Positions 35,242-45,809 are shown, numbered from the stretch's first letter. The stretch is DNA of 64,000 nucleotides from Paragonimus skrjabini miyazakii (GCA_014338405.1 JTDE01000993.1:73176-137175); one strand, 5' to 3'. Translations and numbers: made by a program. The notes: generated by a model not told the origin, from the sequence alone.

Positions 35242-36869
35242 GATATACCAATTGTGCAGGCGTATTCGGACAGAGTTAACTGAGTTCGTCAATATCGCTC
35301 CATAAGTAATCGACATTGAGCCTGGTTTTACCACTTTTCGATGTTCGAAAATGTCCGAGGGTAAATTAGCGCTATTTTGGTTACATCCAATTATTCTTCA
35401 CGTGTAAATATGTATCGGCCAAATTGAGAACTATTGTTGAGTTTCTTGATACAATCTAGGCATAAGTGTGTTCCATGCATACAATTCAAATCAGTTGGAA
35501 AATATGTTTCAGTGAGTTATCCATTTAGTAGTTTGCCGGCTGTCTTACTTTAGTCTTTCGTAACGGTCAAGTTTACAACATTTAAAGCTGCACGGAAAGC
35601 AGCCATTTGTTCAATCGGAAGACTGAAGACAAAGATTGAAAAGCATACTAGTGTAAATGGAAGAAAAACTGACAAAACCGAACTAAAAACCAATTGCTTC
35701 ATGGCGCAAGTAATGACCTTGATTTGATAATTCAATCAGTGTTGACATAGGTTACAACGTGCGGTCTGTTTTTTTAGGTAGGTTATTTAACTACTAACGA
35801 GTAGCATCTCGCTTCTGAAAAAAATTATCTCCGTCTCCTTGTTCAAAGGTTTCTTGTGCTAATAACACTATTAATCTCACCACTTAATGGCACTTTGAAA
35901 TTCACTTTCTAGAATCCACTAAATCTAATGAACCATAATTCTGTAGTAACACCAACCATACAACACTACCATCCTTACATATTTTTTCCCTCCCAAGACA
36001 TACGAACCCTAATACTAAGATTAAACGGGAAGTTTATGCTCTTGCTGAGACAGAGAATGAAGAAATCGTCATCCACTGAGGACTCCCAAACGGAATGTTA
36101 AAAAGGCGCAAAGTTCAACAAACAGCAAATAACGGTAAAATTGAGTTGTAAGGACTTGTAGGTACATTATTCAAGGTTCATCCTCGGTAACACTCAACCA
36201 TTTATTGCTTTAACGATCAGGTCAAATTTCCGATGACATGGCTTGGGGACAAGAGGTGTTCGATAACCTCGAATCATGTCAGAGATTGGCCAATAGGATT
36301 TGGTGATAGCGTGAACCATAGTGTGATCTGGACGAAGTAAGGAAAACTACAATCTAGCAGTAAAGGAATTATCATCGTCTTCGTAGTATACAAGGCAATT
36401 AGAGGTGTGAATGAGGGAGTTGACATGAATCTATCGGATAACTTTGTTGTTGCCAGTGTAATCGACTTGGGCATGTGCTGTGAATTTACTGGAAATTTTC
36501 ACAGTTGTGTAACTTTTATTTAAGCTGCAGGCCGCCGGTTTGCATCCAAATAATCGAGAACAGCGAAGTGCACTAAGTGTCCAAGATAGAATTCTTTATT
36601 TCAACTCGGAATAAATTAAGAAACGATAAGAGTTCACGAACATCAAAAGTGTATTTGCCAATAAGGCAAAACCAAAAAGCTGGAGATCTGCTATCATTCA
36701 CAAAATCACTAGTATAGGTGATTCAGGGTATATACTCTCCACGTGACAGTTTCCGATATAATGTAAGTTTTTAGCAATCGTACAATAGGACATTGTAACC
36801 TGGTATTTTGCTCCGTGTAACGTTTATAAGTCATACATATTTTCCACTCAGCCGGAACCGATTGGTGAC
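35242..36869. other. Intergenic DNA
   Basis: No gene or recurring repeat recognised. Confidence 0.5.
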
Positions 36870-37125
36870 ACCAGTCTCGAAGTTCGGCTGTACAGAAGAC
36901 ACACTAAAGACATATTTTCGATATTACGGCTCCAGGCCGGTAAAATTGTATAAACTGACGGTAAGGTTGGATCGAAACATCCATCGGATTTATGACAGAT
37001 AAAGTAGACTACTGCTCAATCAGTTGGTGAAAGCCTGATTGGTTCGTCCATTGATTGAAAAGCACAGATCGGTCATCGATTCGATGATTTTACGGTCACG
37101 GTAGGTGCAACGTTTGAATAAACCA
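36870..37125 (-). repeat. CCAAT-box repeat, copy 3
   Basis: Minus-strand copy of the family at 38430-38745. Shared: CTACCGTGACCGTAAAATC, GACCGATCTGTGCT, CAATGGACGAACCAATCAGG, ATAAATCCGATGGATGTTTC, GATCCAACCTTACC and TTTTACCGGCCTGGAG. Confidence 0.8.
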
Positions 37126-38429
37126 TTTTTGAAGACGTAATATTTGATCACTCAGTGTTATTCCAATAGTTTCTGCAGTACACAGTGCTCCCATTTTGAT
37201 GGCTTCCAAAAGGTCATTTAACGCGCGACAGATCGTTCAAAACCAATAGTCACTGTTCACGTGATGCTCACTATTGACTAGACGAGTGGAGACAGCGTTG
37301 TCGACCGGCATTGTAGTCAGTGTGCCCAAGCCAAGCAAGACGGTGTTCCGGAATTCCCTTCGAAAGCAGTCTTGATGCTCCACAGGAATAAGTAAAAATG
37401 TGAACACACATAGATCTGTTCTGAAATGACAGTCTATCTTGGTTACATAACTAGAGGATTGGGGACGTAGTGAACTGGATACAGAATTCACTTGAATTAT
37501 CAGTTGTGCTGTCCGTCCGACTCAGACCAGTTGTTGGATTTCCTGTAATGTTCACACCTTTAAACAGCATTTAGATGTACCAGGGTTCTTTTCTTGCATC
37601 TTTCACTTCAGGTTTAGTTCACACTGTGATCAGGTTTCTGTCAATAAGTCGTTGTAGGTAGCACCGGTTGCTGAGATCGTTTCCTCTGTGGCGCATTCAT
37701 AGAATACAGATACTGTATCCTGTCTACCTGACAAAGCGTGAATTTCCACTTCTGTTTTGAGGGCATAAAACTGAAAATTTAGGTATCTAGCTTATAACAT
37801 ACCAGGTAACTCAACAACCGCCATTTGAATGAGAACACTGTACCGTAGAAACTATCGGAAAAGGGTTGATTGACCGGCTATTTAAAGTGGGCTACCGGCA
37901 GTAGATTTTTTATTGGTCACTGCAACTAAGCAACTGCCCATCACCCAGAACGGCCATAGCTCTACAGTGCACAGACGGGGTCGTTCGCCAAAACGTCATG
38001 ATCATGATTGCTGCAACACGTCGGACCTCATCTAATTTACTAGAACATTTCATGCATACTTTCTAGAAGGGGCTTCAAGGAGATCTCAGATGTCGATAGG
38101 AAAGGTCTGAAGCTGTTTCAGTCGAAGACAAAAACAATTATTCACGTACCTGAATAATTTTTGGGGAAGTGGTGACGGGACTGCAATGACACAACATACG
38201 AAAATAGAATTGCCGAGGTAGTGCTCTGTAGCTAGTTCATTTTGGTCGTGTGCACGCTTTGAAGGATGGCGACTTTACGGGTGGTTTACCCATGTTCAGT
38301 ACACACAGTTTATAGGTTCAAGGAAAGCTGCATATGTTTCTGTCGACCTCAAAGCGTCACCTTCGTTCGGTTTTCAAACAGGCGCCATCAACATTTTCAA
38401 CCAATCAGAATAATTTCTTCTACCGCTGG
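37126..38429. other. Intergenic DNA
   Basis: No gene recognised. Parts next to the repeats (37126-37170 and 38230-38429) may extend the CCAAT-box family but are too diverged to delimit. Confidence 0.45.
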
Positions 38430-38745
38430 GCACTTACCCAGGATATTATATAACCAAAAACGGTTTGTTCAGATGTTTCACCTATCGTGACCACAAAATC
38501 CTCGAACCAATGGCCGATCTGTGCTGTTCAACCAATGGACGAATCGAAAGTAACGAACCAATCATGCTATTACAAACTGATTGACTAGTAACGCAGTTTC
38601 TCTGTCATCAATCCGATGGATGTCTCGATCCAACTTTACCATTAGTTGATATAATTGTACCAGCCTGAAGACGTATTATCAGAAACATTCGTTTGCCAAT
38701 ATGTTTTTATTCGGTTGAATTAGCAGGTATTTAGAAACCTATATT
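38430..38745 (+). repeat. CCAAT-box repeat, copy 1
   Basis: Most continuous copy. It has three CCAAT boxes at 38507, 38532 and 38558 within 56 bases, then about 85 bases on a TATA-like TTGATATAATTG (38645). Clustered CCAAT boxes followed by a TATA box is a promoter-like layout, as in many LTRs, but no matching 5'/3' terminal structure or coding body is seen, so the LTR reading is inference. Confidence 0.75.
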
Positions 38746-39556
38746 TTTTGTGGAAATGCTAAATTTAAATAGTAGCATAGCTGACTGCTGTTGATTTCAC
38801 CGTATTATATCCATAGATTGAAGTTGTCCACCCTTCACCACAAATTTGATAAAAGATGTGGAAAAAGACGAGTTATTTGAACATAATTCAACTGTTGTCA
38901 GGCCAACACTACCGTTTGTAATATAGGGTCAAATTAACCAAAATAACAGTTAACTAGTTTTTAGTGGAATGCTATACTCTGTACATGTAGCGAATCACTC
39001 AGAAATGTGCACTAGGTAGTTAAAGTCGACTGTAACATGAAAAACAACCTTCATATGGTTGAACGGTGAATACTCAGTGGGGTAACCCAAATCTGTGGAA
39101 GTTAATTATCAGCTTGTAGAATTCCTTAAGAAACATATTTAGAGAGACAGACAGACAGAGAGAGAGAGAGAGAGTATGAATGGGCTGACATCCAGTAAGT
39201 AAAAGTTGAACATTGTGACGACTAGCGACTTGTCTTCATGCAAATTGTCAGAGGAGACATACTAGGGAACTAACGGGGAAATTGTTGTCTTCTGGTAATG
39301 TGTTAAGTGGAAATGATAAGCGATGCTGTTAACAGACAAAATATGGGAGACATAAGCATTTTGTGTTAGCGAAATAATACCAGATTGACAATAACAGGAG
39401 ACATTTCATACCCAGACGAATTATAGGAGGTAGCCATTCAGTCGGTGAGTTAGGACAAATTACCAAACCCTGGGCAGTGTCAGATTCACGAGGAACTACT
39501 TTCAAACTAGCAAGGCAAGCCTAAATTGATTGATTGTCGACGGCATCGACAAACCA
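38746..39556. other. Intergenic DNA
   Basis: No gene recognised; contains the GACA/GA microsatellite at 39141. Confidence 0.5.
39141..39174 (+). repeat. (GACA)n(GA)n microsatellite
   Basis: AGAGAGACAGACAGACAG followed by GA repeats. Confidence 0.9.
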
Positions 39557-39822
39557 TCAAAATCGTGACGTATGGTGACTTGTTAGGATTATGATTGTAT
39601 AAGCTGGATCTATAGCGCGTTCAGCTGACAGGTCGTGTCCAGCATTTGCAGACGATAGTTGTTTGCGTGCTGTAGTAGCACTACGATTCTCAGGTGGTAT
39701 AAACTTTCGCACCCAATTCGGCAAATAATCCTTCATTCCGGAGGACATGCATCTCTCGCCTTCTGAATAAGCAGATTCTTTCATAATTACGTATAAAGTA
39801 TTGAATATCACATGGGGTGGCG
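39557..39822 (-). CDS. Possible C-terminal exon, unknown
   Basis: Minus-strand frame, open for 130 residues to 39949. Its 5' part falls in the CCAAT-box repeat, so the credible portion starts after a good acceptor (pyrimidine-rich tract then TTATTAG at 39823). The exon would encode about 88 residues from PPHVIFNTLYVIMKESAYSE through YLPNWVRKFIPPENRSATT to a stop. Composition is protein-like; if the frame extends upstream it gains a hydrophobic, possibly membrane-spanning segment. No family recognised and no polyadenylation signal seen. Confidence 0.35.
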
Positions 39823-39904
39823 CTAATAAGAAAAGCACGTACTCAATCCAGTTTAAAGTGAATACATGAGTAGCCAATAAAGAAAAAGAGAAATAATAAA
39901 AAAT

Positions 39905-40060
39905 AAACGAGACATCTAATTGTTCAGGCGTTGCAACTACCATGGCCACACATCCATCGGATCAATGGCCAACCTGCGCGGTCAAACCAATGGACAAGCG
40001 TGACGTAACCGACCAATCAAATCATCGCCAATTGACTGGCCAGTGACCTAGTGCAGTGAA
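39905..40060 (+). repeat. CCAAT-box repeat, copy 2, left part
   Basis: Matches copy 1 from TTGTTCAGGCGTTGCAACTA through ATCAATGGCC, ACCAATGGACAAGCG, GACCAATCA and ATTGACTGGCCAGTGACC. The first CCAAT is mutated (TCAAT); the other two are kept. The match then breaks and resumes at 40362. Confidence 0.75.
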
Positions 40061-40361
40061 GTTGAGCGATCGTAACATACTACTCATACCACGGCTATTC
40101 AGTAGTAGGACCGGAGCATATATTTTGACATTGTACAAGCCGCAGGAAAAATGCAGGAAGGAAAATCAGAGTGCAGCATCGCTCATAGTGGTCCCTGCTA
40201 TTTAATGTAACTGAGCATTGACGTCTGCGGCAACCGAGAAGGCATGGGGCCGAATACCGCGTGCAAATGAGTTGTTTTGTCCAAAGTCTTGTTTGAATGC
40301 TTAACCCATGTGTTGGTTTGTCGAGTAAACAACCCTTGTGCCATCCGCGTTCTTGGATCAC
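40061..40361. other. About 300-bp insertion splitting CCAAT-box copy 2
   Basis: Sequence absent from copies 1 and 3. It contains an 88-residue minus-strand frame (40095-40361) starting MIQERGWHKGCLLDK, rich in Cys and Arg, with no recognised domain. No inverted termini or clear target-site duplication. Confidence 0.5.
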
Positions 40362-40515
40362 AACACTAGTTTCTCTGTACTAAGTCTCATCGATACCTCG
40401 ATCTAACTCTATTAACTCCTTATATAATTGTACCGGCTTGAAGATGAATTATCGAAAACATATGTTCGCCTATATGTCTCTATTCTCATTACCGTAATGG
40501 GCATATCTGAAACCA
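40362..40515 (+). repeat. CCAAT-box repeat, copy 2, right part
   Basis: Resumes copy 1 at ACTAGTTTCTCTGTACTAAG, then CCTCGATCTAAC, TATATAATTGTACCGGCTTG, AAGATGAATTATCG and TATCTGAAACC. Confidence 0.75.
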
Positions 40516-40794
40516 AATTTGATTAATGCAACAGTTGGGTACTAATTTTAACCAATAAACATAAAGACAAGAATTGCGACTTTTATAAACTTTTATCGAT
40601 GTGAATAAGAACAACTGCATTAAGTTAATCGCTTACAACGAGGTCAAACGTAGAAAATAGTCAGTTGAACAGAAACCGTATAAACTGTGTAAAGTGTGAC
40701 AATAGTGAGAATAGGTCCTGCTTTCTGTGCCTGATCAATAGACTGATTAGAACGTGGTGAATATAAAAACTGTTACCAAAATTTATTAGAAAAA

Positions 40795-41338
40795 ATGACT
40801 AAAAGTGTGTTGTCGGACCTTGCAGTTGCCTACGATTGCACAACAGCAGTTCACCCTCAAGATTCTAGGTGAGTTCATTCTAGGGGGTTCGGTGATCACA
40901 GGTGCATCCTCTAGATACAGAAATCAAGGTTGTCAATCCGGCCCAGTATTCCAGTGTTTACCATTTGTGATACGTTTTCAGGCATTCTGCTGGTGATCGG
41001 AGATGCGCTTCTTGAACCACCCGGACGGAAGAATTTTTCTAACAATCACCAATGAGATACTGCATAAAGTTCCGTAGGACACGTTAAGTATTAGAATGTC
41101 TGTGAACAATTGGTGTAGTGAAGATATATCAGAAAAAGTGGAAAGCTTTTTGGCTGTTCCGGATGGCGTTTTTAGCAACAGCCATGATGACTGCATGTAA
41201 ACCAGCAGGTTGTATTCAAAATTTGATAGAAAAAATGACTGGTGCAGACCGTTCAACCTTTTATCCAGAAGAATTAAACAATCTCGAGAGAGTTGATCTC
41301 AGAATGATTCAGTGCTCCAGATTTCATATTTGATTGGA
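40795..41338 (+). CDS. Possible gene fragment with a consensus splice donor
   Basis: An ATG at 40795 opens 24 codons (MTKSVLSDLAVAYDC onward) ending at TCTAG/GTGAGT, a perfect donor at 40868. Further segments look coding: LDTEIKVVNPAQYSSVYHL (40909-40967), MRFLNHPDGRIFLTITNEIL (41004-41063), then after one stop a stretch with VNNWCSEDISEKVESFLAVP (41101-41160), and QNLIEKMTGADRSTFYPEEL in another frame. I could not find a set of introns keeping all of these in frame. It could be a real gene with short introns, a pseudogene, or chance. No domain recognised. Confidence 0.25.
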
Positions 41339-43779
41339 TTAAGCGAGCTTAAGCAGAGTGATTACGTTCTTAATGCACGGCTTTTTGGGTCCTTACCTAA
41401 GTTCGTGATCACATGATCCACAACACCATTTGGATCAGCTAAGCATGAGTACCAGTTCACAGACTGGTAATCGAACAGGGACACAAAACACAGTTTGGTT
41501 GAAGTTCACTTCTGTTTAAAAACCATATTGCATGCTATCGTTTCGATGCCTACAGTGATATTATAAACTAGACTGATTGTCACCAAATAAAGTCCGTCTA
41601 CTTTAAGACAGAAAATTTTAGTTGCAGCACAGAACCTAGTTTGGATTATTTCATCTTTTTGTTCATCCTTATCATGTTCATTGACGTCAATCAATTTCAC
41701 ACATACGTAAAAAATAACAGATTATCTGCCTGAATTCTGGCCCCTGGAGACCGCCACACCCTGGACCGATGGCATAGTGCTCCCTCAAGAAGTAACATTT
41801 TTACGAATTATGAAACTTTTGGCAACAGGTTCCTTCACCAATTAAAGAAACATCTGGAAATTCTAGGTGGAAACTTCTTCGGCTTGAAATGGACCTAGTT
41901 TGTCAAGGACAGTAGGATAATCTTTTTAGATCGAATAACGTTTTTGGAGCGATGATCTCTGGATGGATTACTAAAGTCCGTTCGTAAACAGTCTCTATAC
42001 ATAAAATCAAACAATTACCGAATGAAGTTAACTGGTCCATATTCCTTTCAGCAGTGATTTTGCTATATAACTCATACCCAATCTAAGCCCACCATCATTA
42101 GCGATTCTTTCCACACATGATCATTTCTAAATTTGAGTCCATGCAAGCTATACGGTATTTGATTTTGTAACCAGATCACATAGTGTTGCCTGTCATCCAA
42201 GTAGCAAATTTTCATTACCGATTCCAATAGAGCATAGAAGGATACAAATCATATATGACCAAATCATAGAGACACTTAAGAGAATGACTTAAGTGAATAT
42301 TATTCTCCAAACTATCATCTCCTTCCTCACATTGTCTTTCTACTTTTAATTCTAGATCGTGATTATAAAGTGAATGTGTTAATCGAGTGTTCTTAGGTTT
42401 GAGTAAATTATAATGTGTTTTTATAAAAAAAAAACGCAGTATAATAATAACAACGCAGTTTGATTTTAATTAAACTGTTGAATACTAACAAACACTGGAT
42501 AATGTGATTATGATTTGTTTTATTTTTTCTTTTAATCTGAGAAGCATGAAATTAACACTATTATTTATTTCATTGTATGATCTTTCATCACTCATAACAT
42601 GTTCTTTGGAATAACCTACAACCCAGGATTACTCACTGATAAATTCCATTTTTTAGAGGGATCCATAATACTTCAGTGTATTAATAACACCTTTTGAAGG
42701 CCTTACTAGTAATGGTTGACTGTCTGCTCATTCCGACGATTCTGACAAAGTGATACTGTCTTGCTCAAAGTGTCACTTTCATATCAGTCCGATTTCATGG
42801 AATGTGAATCCTCTACCCCCACGAAGATACGCTTCAATTGGAGAGACTTTTGCTCTCTTTACATGAAACGTCAAATTGTGGGTGGGGGAGCGCTCTGGTA
42901 GCTACAATCTAAATTTGTTTGGTTACTTGGTTACTTGAACTGTGTTTGTTGGGTGGTGCTTTTGATAGGACGCTTGAAATTATAGCTAGGTAGCTAAAGT
43001 GCATTCCCACATTTAAAAAAAAACTGTATCTGTATGGTTGACAGCCAAAGCCGTTTATGGCTTGCCACTCATTAAGGAAGAAATTGTAGTTTGTCGTATT
43101 TTGCCTACCGTTTCTTCAGTTCATACGGAACAATTGATTTTGATCAGCTACATGAGATCTTCTGCTTCAGACGAGAAAGTGTGAGTTGCGGAAGTGAGTA
43201 GGAATGCGTGTTCGAACTTGTTAGTCGTGCATTTTTACAGGTGTGCGATACACACATCATTAGCAAAGTGGATGGTATTCACTATGTTACCTCTACCAGC
43301 ACACCGCCCACCTATCGTCCGACGTGCGGTGTGACTTGACGGTGTCAAGATGGCAGAGACTGATGAACGGCCTAAAACGCACAAGTAAACTAATTGGCAT
43401 GTTGACCACAGCTGAGAGAATTTGGGTGAAACAAAGTTCCCAAAACTTTTTCAAGATGATGTAAGTCGACTTTTTCATATTGCTTTAAATTGTGTCTAAC
43501 TCCTGTAATCTCGTTGGGCAGACTGTATAACGCGATAGAATATTGTCCCAACTCCGGCTGGCAACTATCTCCTCTTCCGGTTCAAAGAAGTCAACGGGAG
43601 GATCAGTTTTAACCTGACTAGTACAGAGTCGTTGTATTAGGTCATGCAAATCTCGTTTCAACGTCTTCCCTAATTATTTCTCACTTAAGAATAACATAGT
43701 TGCGACAAGTCAGCATTCGGATGCGTTGTTCAGATACGTTCTACTGGTATCTCAAAAGGACTTGCCGACTTGTTAAGTT
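41339..43779. other. Intergenic DNA
   Basis: AT-rich; no gene or recurring repeat recognised. Short frames only. Confidence 0.5.
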
Positions 43780-44042
43780 CCAAGTTGCACATCACCCACA
43801 ATTGATCGCAGCTGTAGCATCCCCATAGACTTTCCAGTCGGCCCCTTTCGAACAGCAGAAGCACTAGACTCGAGTTTCGCTCTCATTAGAGCTCGTCAGT
43901 AGTGCATATCATCGCCACTGCCAACACTTGAACCACCGACATGCTGTTCATGAGGCAACCGTGTTTACCAATGCGCCATTGACCTCACGTTAGGCACGAC
44001 CGAATTATCATATGTGAACGCTCAACCACTTTCGCTTGTGAG
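43780..44042 (-). mobile_element. SINE-1 copy G, full length, intact ribozyme
   Basis: Best-preserved copy. From its 5' end (right): CTCACAAGCGAAAGTGG, TTGAGCGTTCACATATGATA, ATTCGGTCGTGCCTAACGTG, AGGTCAATGGCGC with the A box, GGTAAACACGGTTGCCTCAT, a B-box region whose TTC core survives only in TTCAAGTG, GATATGCACTA, the ribozyme (43861-43905), the CGAAAGGGGCCGACTGG module, AAGTCTATGGGGATGC, and tail CAATTGTGGGTGATGTGCAA. Retention of every ribozyme residue suggests a younger or less decayed copy. Confidence 0.92.
43861..43905 (-). ncRNA. Type I hammerhead ribozyme motif, intact core
   Basis: Reading the minus strand: GCACTA (stem I, 43905-43900), CTGACGA (catalytic box, 43899-43893), GCTCT-AATG-AGAGC (perfect 5-bp stem II), GAAA (43878-43875), CTC paired with GAG (stem III, no loop), UC cleavage residues, then TAGTGC, the exact complement of the first GCACTA. 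This satisfies CUGANGA, GAAA and a GUC cleavage triplet; cleavage is predicted between 43867 and 43866. Known from the family: schistosome Sm-alpha SINEs carry active hammerheads of this permutation. The loopless 3-bp stem III would be weak in a monomer, so cleavage in dimers is plausible. Confidence 0.88.
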
Positions 44043-44244
44043 CCTACCACATCTGCAGCCGGATAGGGATACACTAATTCATTTTACCAAAACAGAATCG
44101 GAAGTCTTTATGTTCGTTTACACTTTTTTCAATCCGTTGAAGACTAAGACAGCATACTGACAGAAACTGAACGATCAATATGGTCATGTGAGGGTTAGTC
44201 ATTAAGGCTTGTTGATCACCGATCAGTTGCCAGGAGTCTGGTTG

Positions 44245-44445
44245 ATTTGACATGAACACTATTCACATCTGATCGCAAGTTTTTCAACCAGAAAATTTTT
44301 CGTCAGGTTCTTTCGAAAAGAACAAAGATTGTAATTTCCTCCGGATAGGGCCCGCCACTAGTGCGCATCAGCATCACGACCGAGACCGGAAATCTGGTCA
44401 CTTGTTGCAGCAACAGTGTTAACCACTATGTCATTTATGTCCCAC
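44245..44445 (-). mobile_element. SINE-1 copy H, diverged
   Basis: Minus-strand copy with head (TGGTTAACACTGTTGCTGCA), GGTCGTGATGCTGATGCGCA, ruined ribozyme (GTGGCGGGCCCTATCCGG), TTCTTTTCGAAAGAACCTGA and tail AGATGTGAATAGTGTTCA. Confidence 0.8.
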
Positions 44446-44479
44446 TACTGTCTTCTGCTGAGACGGTCGGACAATCTCA

Positions 44480-44532
44480 AGTCTGATCGCAACGTGCACA
44501 TTGAGATAGACTTTCCAGCCACATTTGTTCGA
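44480..44532 (-). mobile_element. SINE-1 fragment abutting copy I
   Basis: Minus strand TTTCGAACAAATGTGGCTGG, AAAGTCTATCTCAATG, GTTGCGATCAG: the middle module and start of the tail. It is followed at once by a plus-strand head. Confidence 0.7.
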
Positions 44533-44739
44533 AAGTGGTTGAGCGTTCACAGATGATAATTCGGTCTCGTCTAATGTGGAGTCAGCGGCGCAGTGGTAAA
44601 CACGGTTGTCTCATGAAAGCGTGGCCGGCGTTCTATTCCCAGTCGTGATAAGGATATGCACTACTAACGAGCTGGACGAAACCCAAGCTTAATGTTTTCT
44701 TCGAAAACTGTCAACTATATTCTAGAAATATTCCACATA
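44531..44739 (+). mobile_element. SINE-1 copy I
   Basis: Plus-strand copy with a good head: GAAAGTGGTTGAGCGTTCAC, AATTCGGTCTCGTCTAATG, GGCGCAGTGGTAAACACGG, B box GGCGTTCTATTCCCAG, GATAAGGATATGCACTACTA. The ribozyme has CTAACGA for CTGACGA and has lost stem II (ACGAGCTGGACGAAACCC), so it is dead. The remainder (TTTTCTTCGAAAACTGTCAA) is diverged. Confidence 0.85.
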
Positions 44740-44896
44740 ATGACGAGCTCTAATGAGAACGAAACCCGAGTCTAGTGCTTCTTTTCAAAAGGGACCGGTT
44801 GGAAAGTCTATCTGGATGAGAAGGCTGTAAACAAATATCAGTGATGTTCAACTTGAAATTAATCAAATCCCCGACTACTCATCAGTAATCTTAAAT
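44740..44896 (+). mobile_element. SINE-1 copy J, truncated at the ribozyme core
   Basis: Starts at TGACGAGCTCTAATGAG, exactly at the catalytic box, and continues with AACGAAACCCGAGTCTAGTG, CTTTTCAAAAGGGACCGG, TTGGAAAGTCTATCTGG, CAGTGATGTTCAACTTGAAA, CAAATCCCCGACTACTCATC. Stem I 5' strand and the head are missing. A 5' end here fits reverse transcription halting at the folded ribozyme. Confidence 0.85.
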
Positions 44897-44910
44897 CTAC
44901 TCATAAAGTA

Positions 44911-45152
44911 TTTGACTGAGCGTTCATCAAGTCAAACGTTATTTCATTGGTGCAGTGGCCAACACAGATGCTCGGTGGAGTCATAACCAAAAATTCAAAC
45001 CCCGAACATGGCAAAGGTGTGCACTACTGATGTCTTTTTGAACATAGGTGAAATTTCAGTCTAGTGCTTCTTTTCGAAAGTGGCTGACTGGAAAATGTAT
45101 GTGAATTTAAAAGCTGCAGTCAACTACCAGTGAAGTTTGATTTTGTGCTTAT
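44911..45152 (+). mobile_element. SINE-1 copy K
   Basis: Plus-strand copy: ACTGAGCGTTCATC, ATTGGTGCAGTGGCCAACAC, AAATTCAAACCCCGA in the B-box position, GTGCACTACTGATGTC, then GTGAAATTTCAGTCTAGTGC. Stem I strands GCACTA and TAGTGC both survive, but the box reads CTGATGT and stem II is gone. The module CTTTTCGAAAGTGGCTGACT and a shortened tail follow. Confidence 0.82.
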
Positions 45153-45560
45153 ATAATTTTAGCCGATTTCACACAATTATGTTATACTGGTAGAGAGAAT
45201 GAGGTCAACTTCTAATCATATGACCTTTGTAATATGCAGGCGATTTCCTCGTTCAAAACAATGTCATGAGTTATGCTTTTAATAAAATGGTTAGTTTGGA
45301 TTTCTGGCTTTGAAATGAACTTATTGTCAACTTGTGAAGGTTAAAGATTTGCAAATGATTTGTTCATTCGAATTCTACTCATTTTGACAGAACTCGACTT
45401 CTCAGCAGAGATCCTTCCCTCATTCAACTCTCCACATGTACCCAGTCTACAGAATTCGAAAATTTGTTAACAAGCTCGTTCCCGGTGCCTCATGTTCAGA
45501 CGTAATAGAAATCAAGACCTATGACATTGATAGCCAATAGACCACCCAGTCTACGCTTGA
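45153..45560. other. Intergenic DNA within the SINE cluster
   Basis: No feature recognised. Confidence 0.5.
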
Positions 45561-45788
45561 TTACCGGTTTCTCTTCCGTTGTGTTGCATCTGCACGGAAT
45601 GTGACATCGAAAACGAGATTGTTCGCTACCTTTTGGTCTTTGATCATTTCGTCATTCAGCTGAATCAGGGGTTCCCAACCCCCACCCATTCTTTTCCCTT
45701 TTGGCTTCCTAATTGCATCGTCATAATCTCTCTCATTCAACATGCGGTATGTGAGCATTAAACTCAAGACACTGACAACTAAACACAC
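45561..45788 (-). CDS. Possible coding exon, unknown
   Basis: Minus-strand frame of 75 residues. The first 20 residues are hydrophobic; the rest is charged and protein-like (MLNERDYDDAIRKPKGKRM, then WEPLIQLNDEMIKDQKVANN, ending RADATQRKRNR). The stop overlaps AACCG/GTAATC, a possible splice donor at 45566, so an internal exon is conceivable. A plus-strand frame over the same bases (45579-45761) is weaker. No domain recognised. Confidence 0.3.
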   Translation of the reverse strand: MCLVVSVLSLMLTYRMLNERDYDDAIRKPKGKRMGGGWEPLIQLNDEMIKDQKVANNLVFDVTFRADATQRKRNR

Positions 45789-45809
45789 TTTGGTTGGAGT
45801 TTTGTGATT

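Noticed and set aside
40095..40361. Known transposon protein in the 300-bp insert
   Set aside because: No catalytic motif could be matched; left as an unknown frame.
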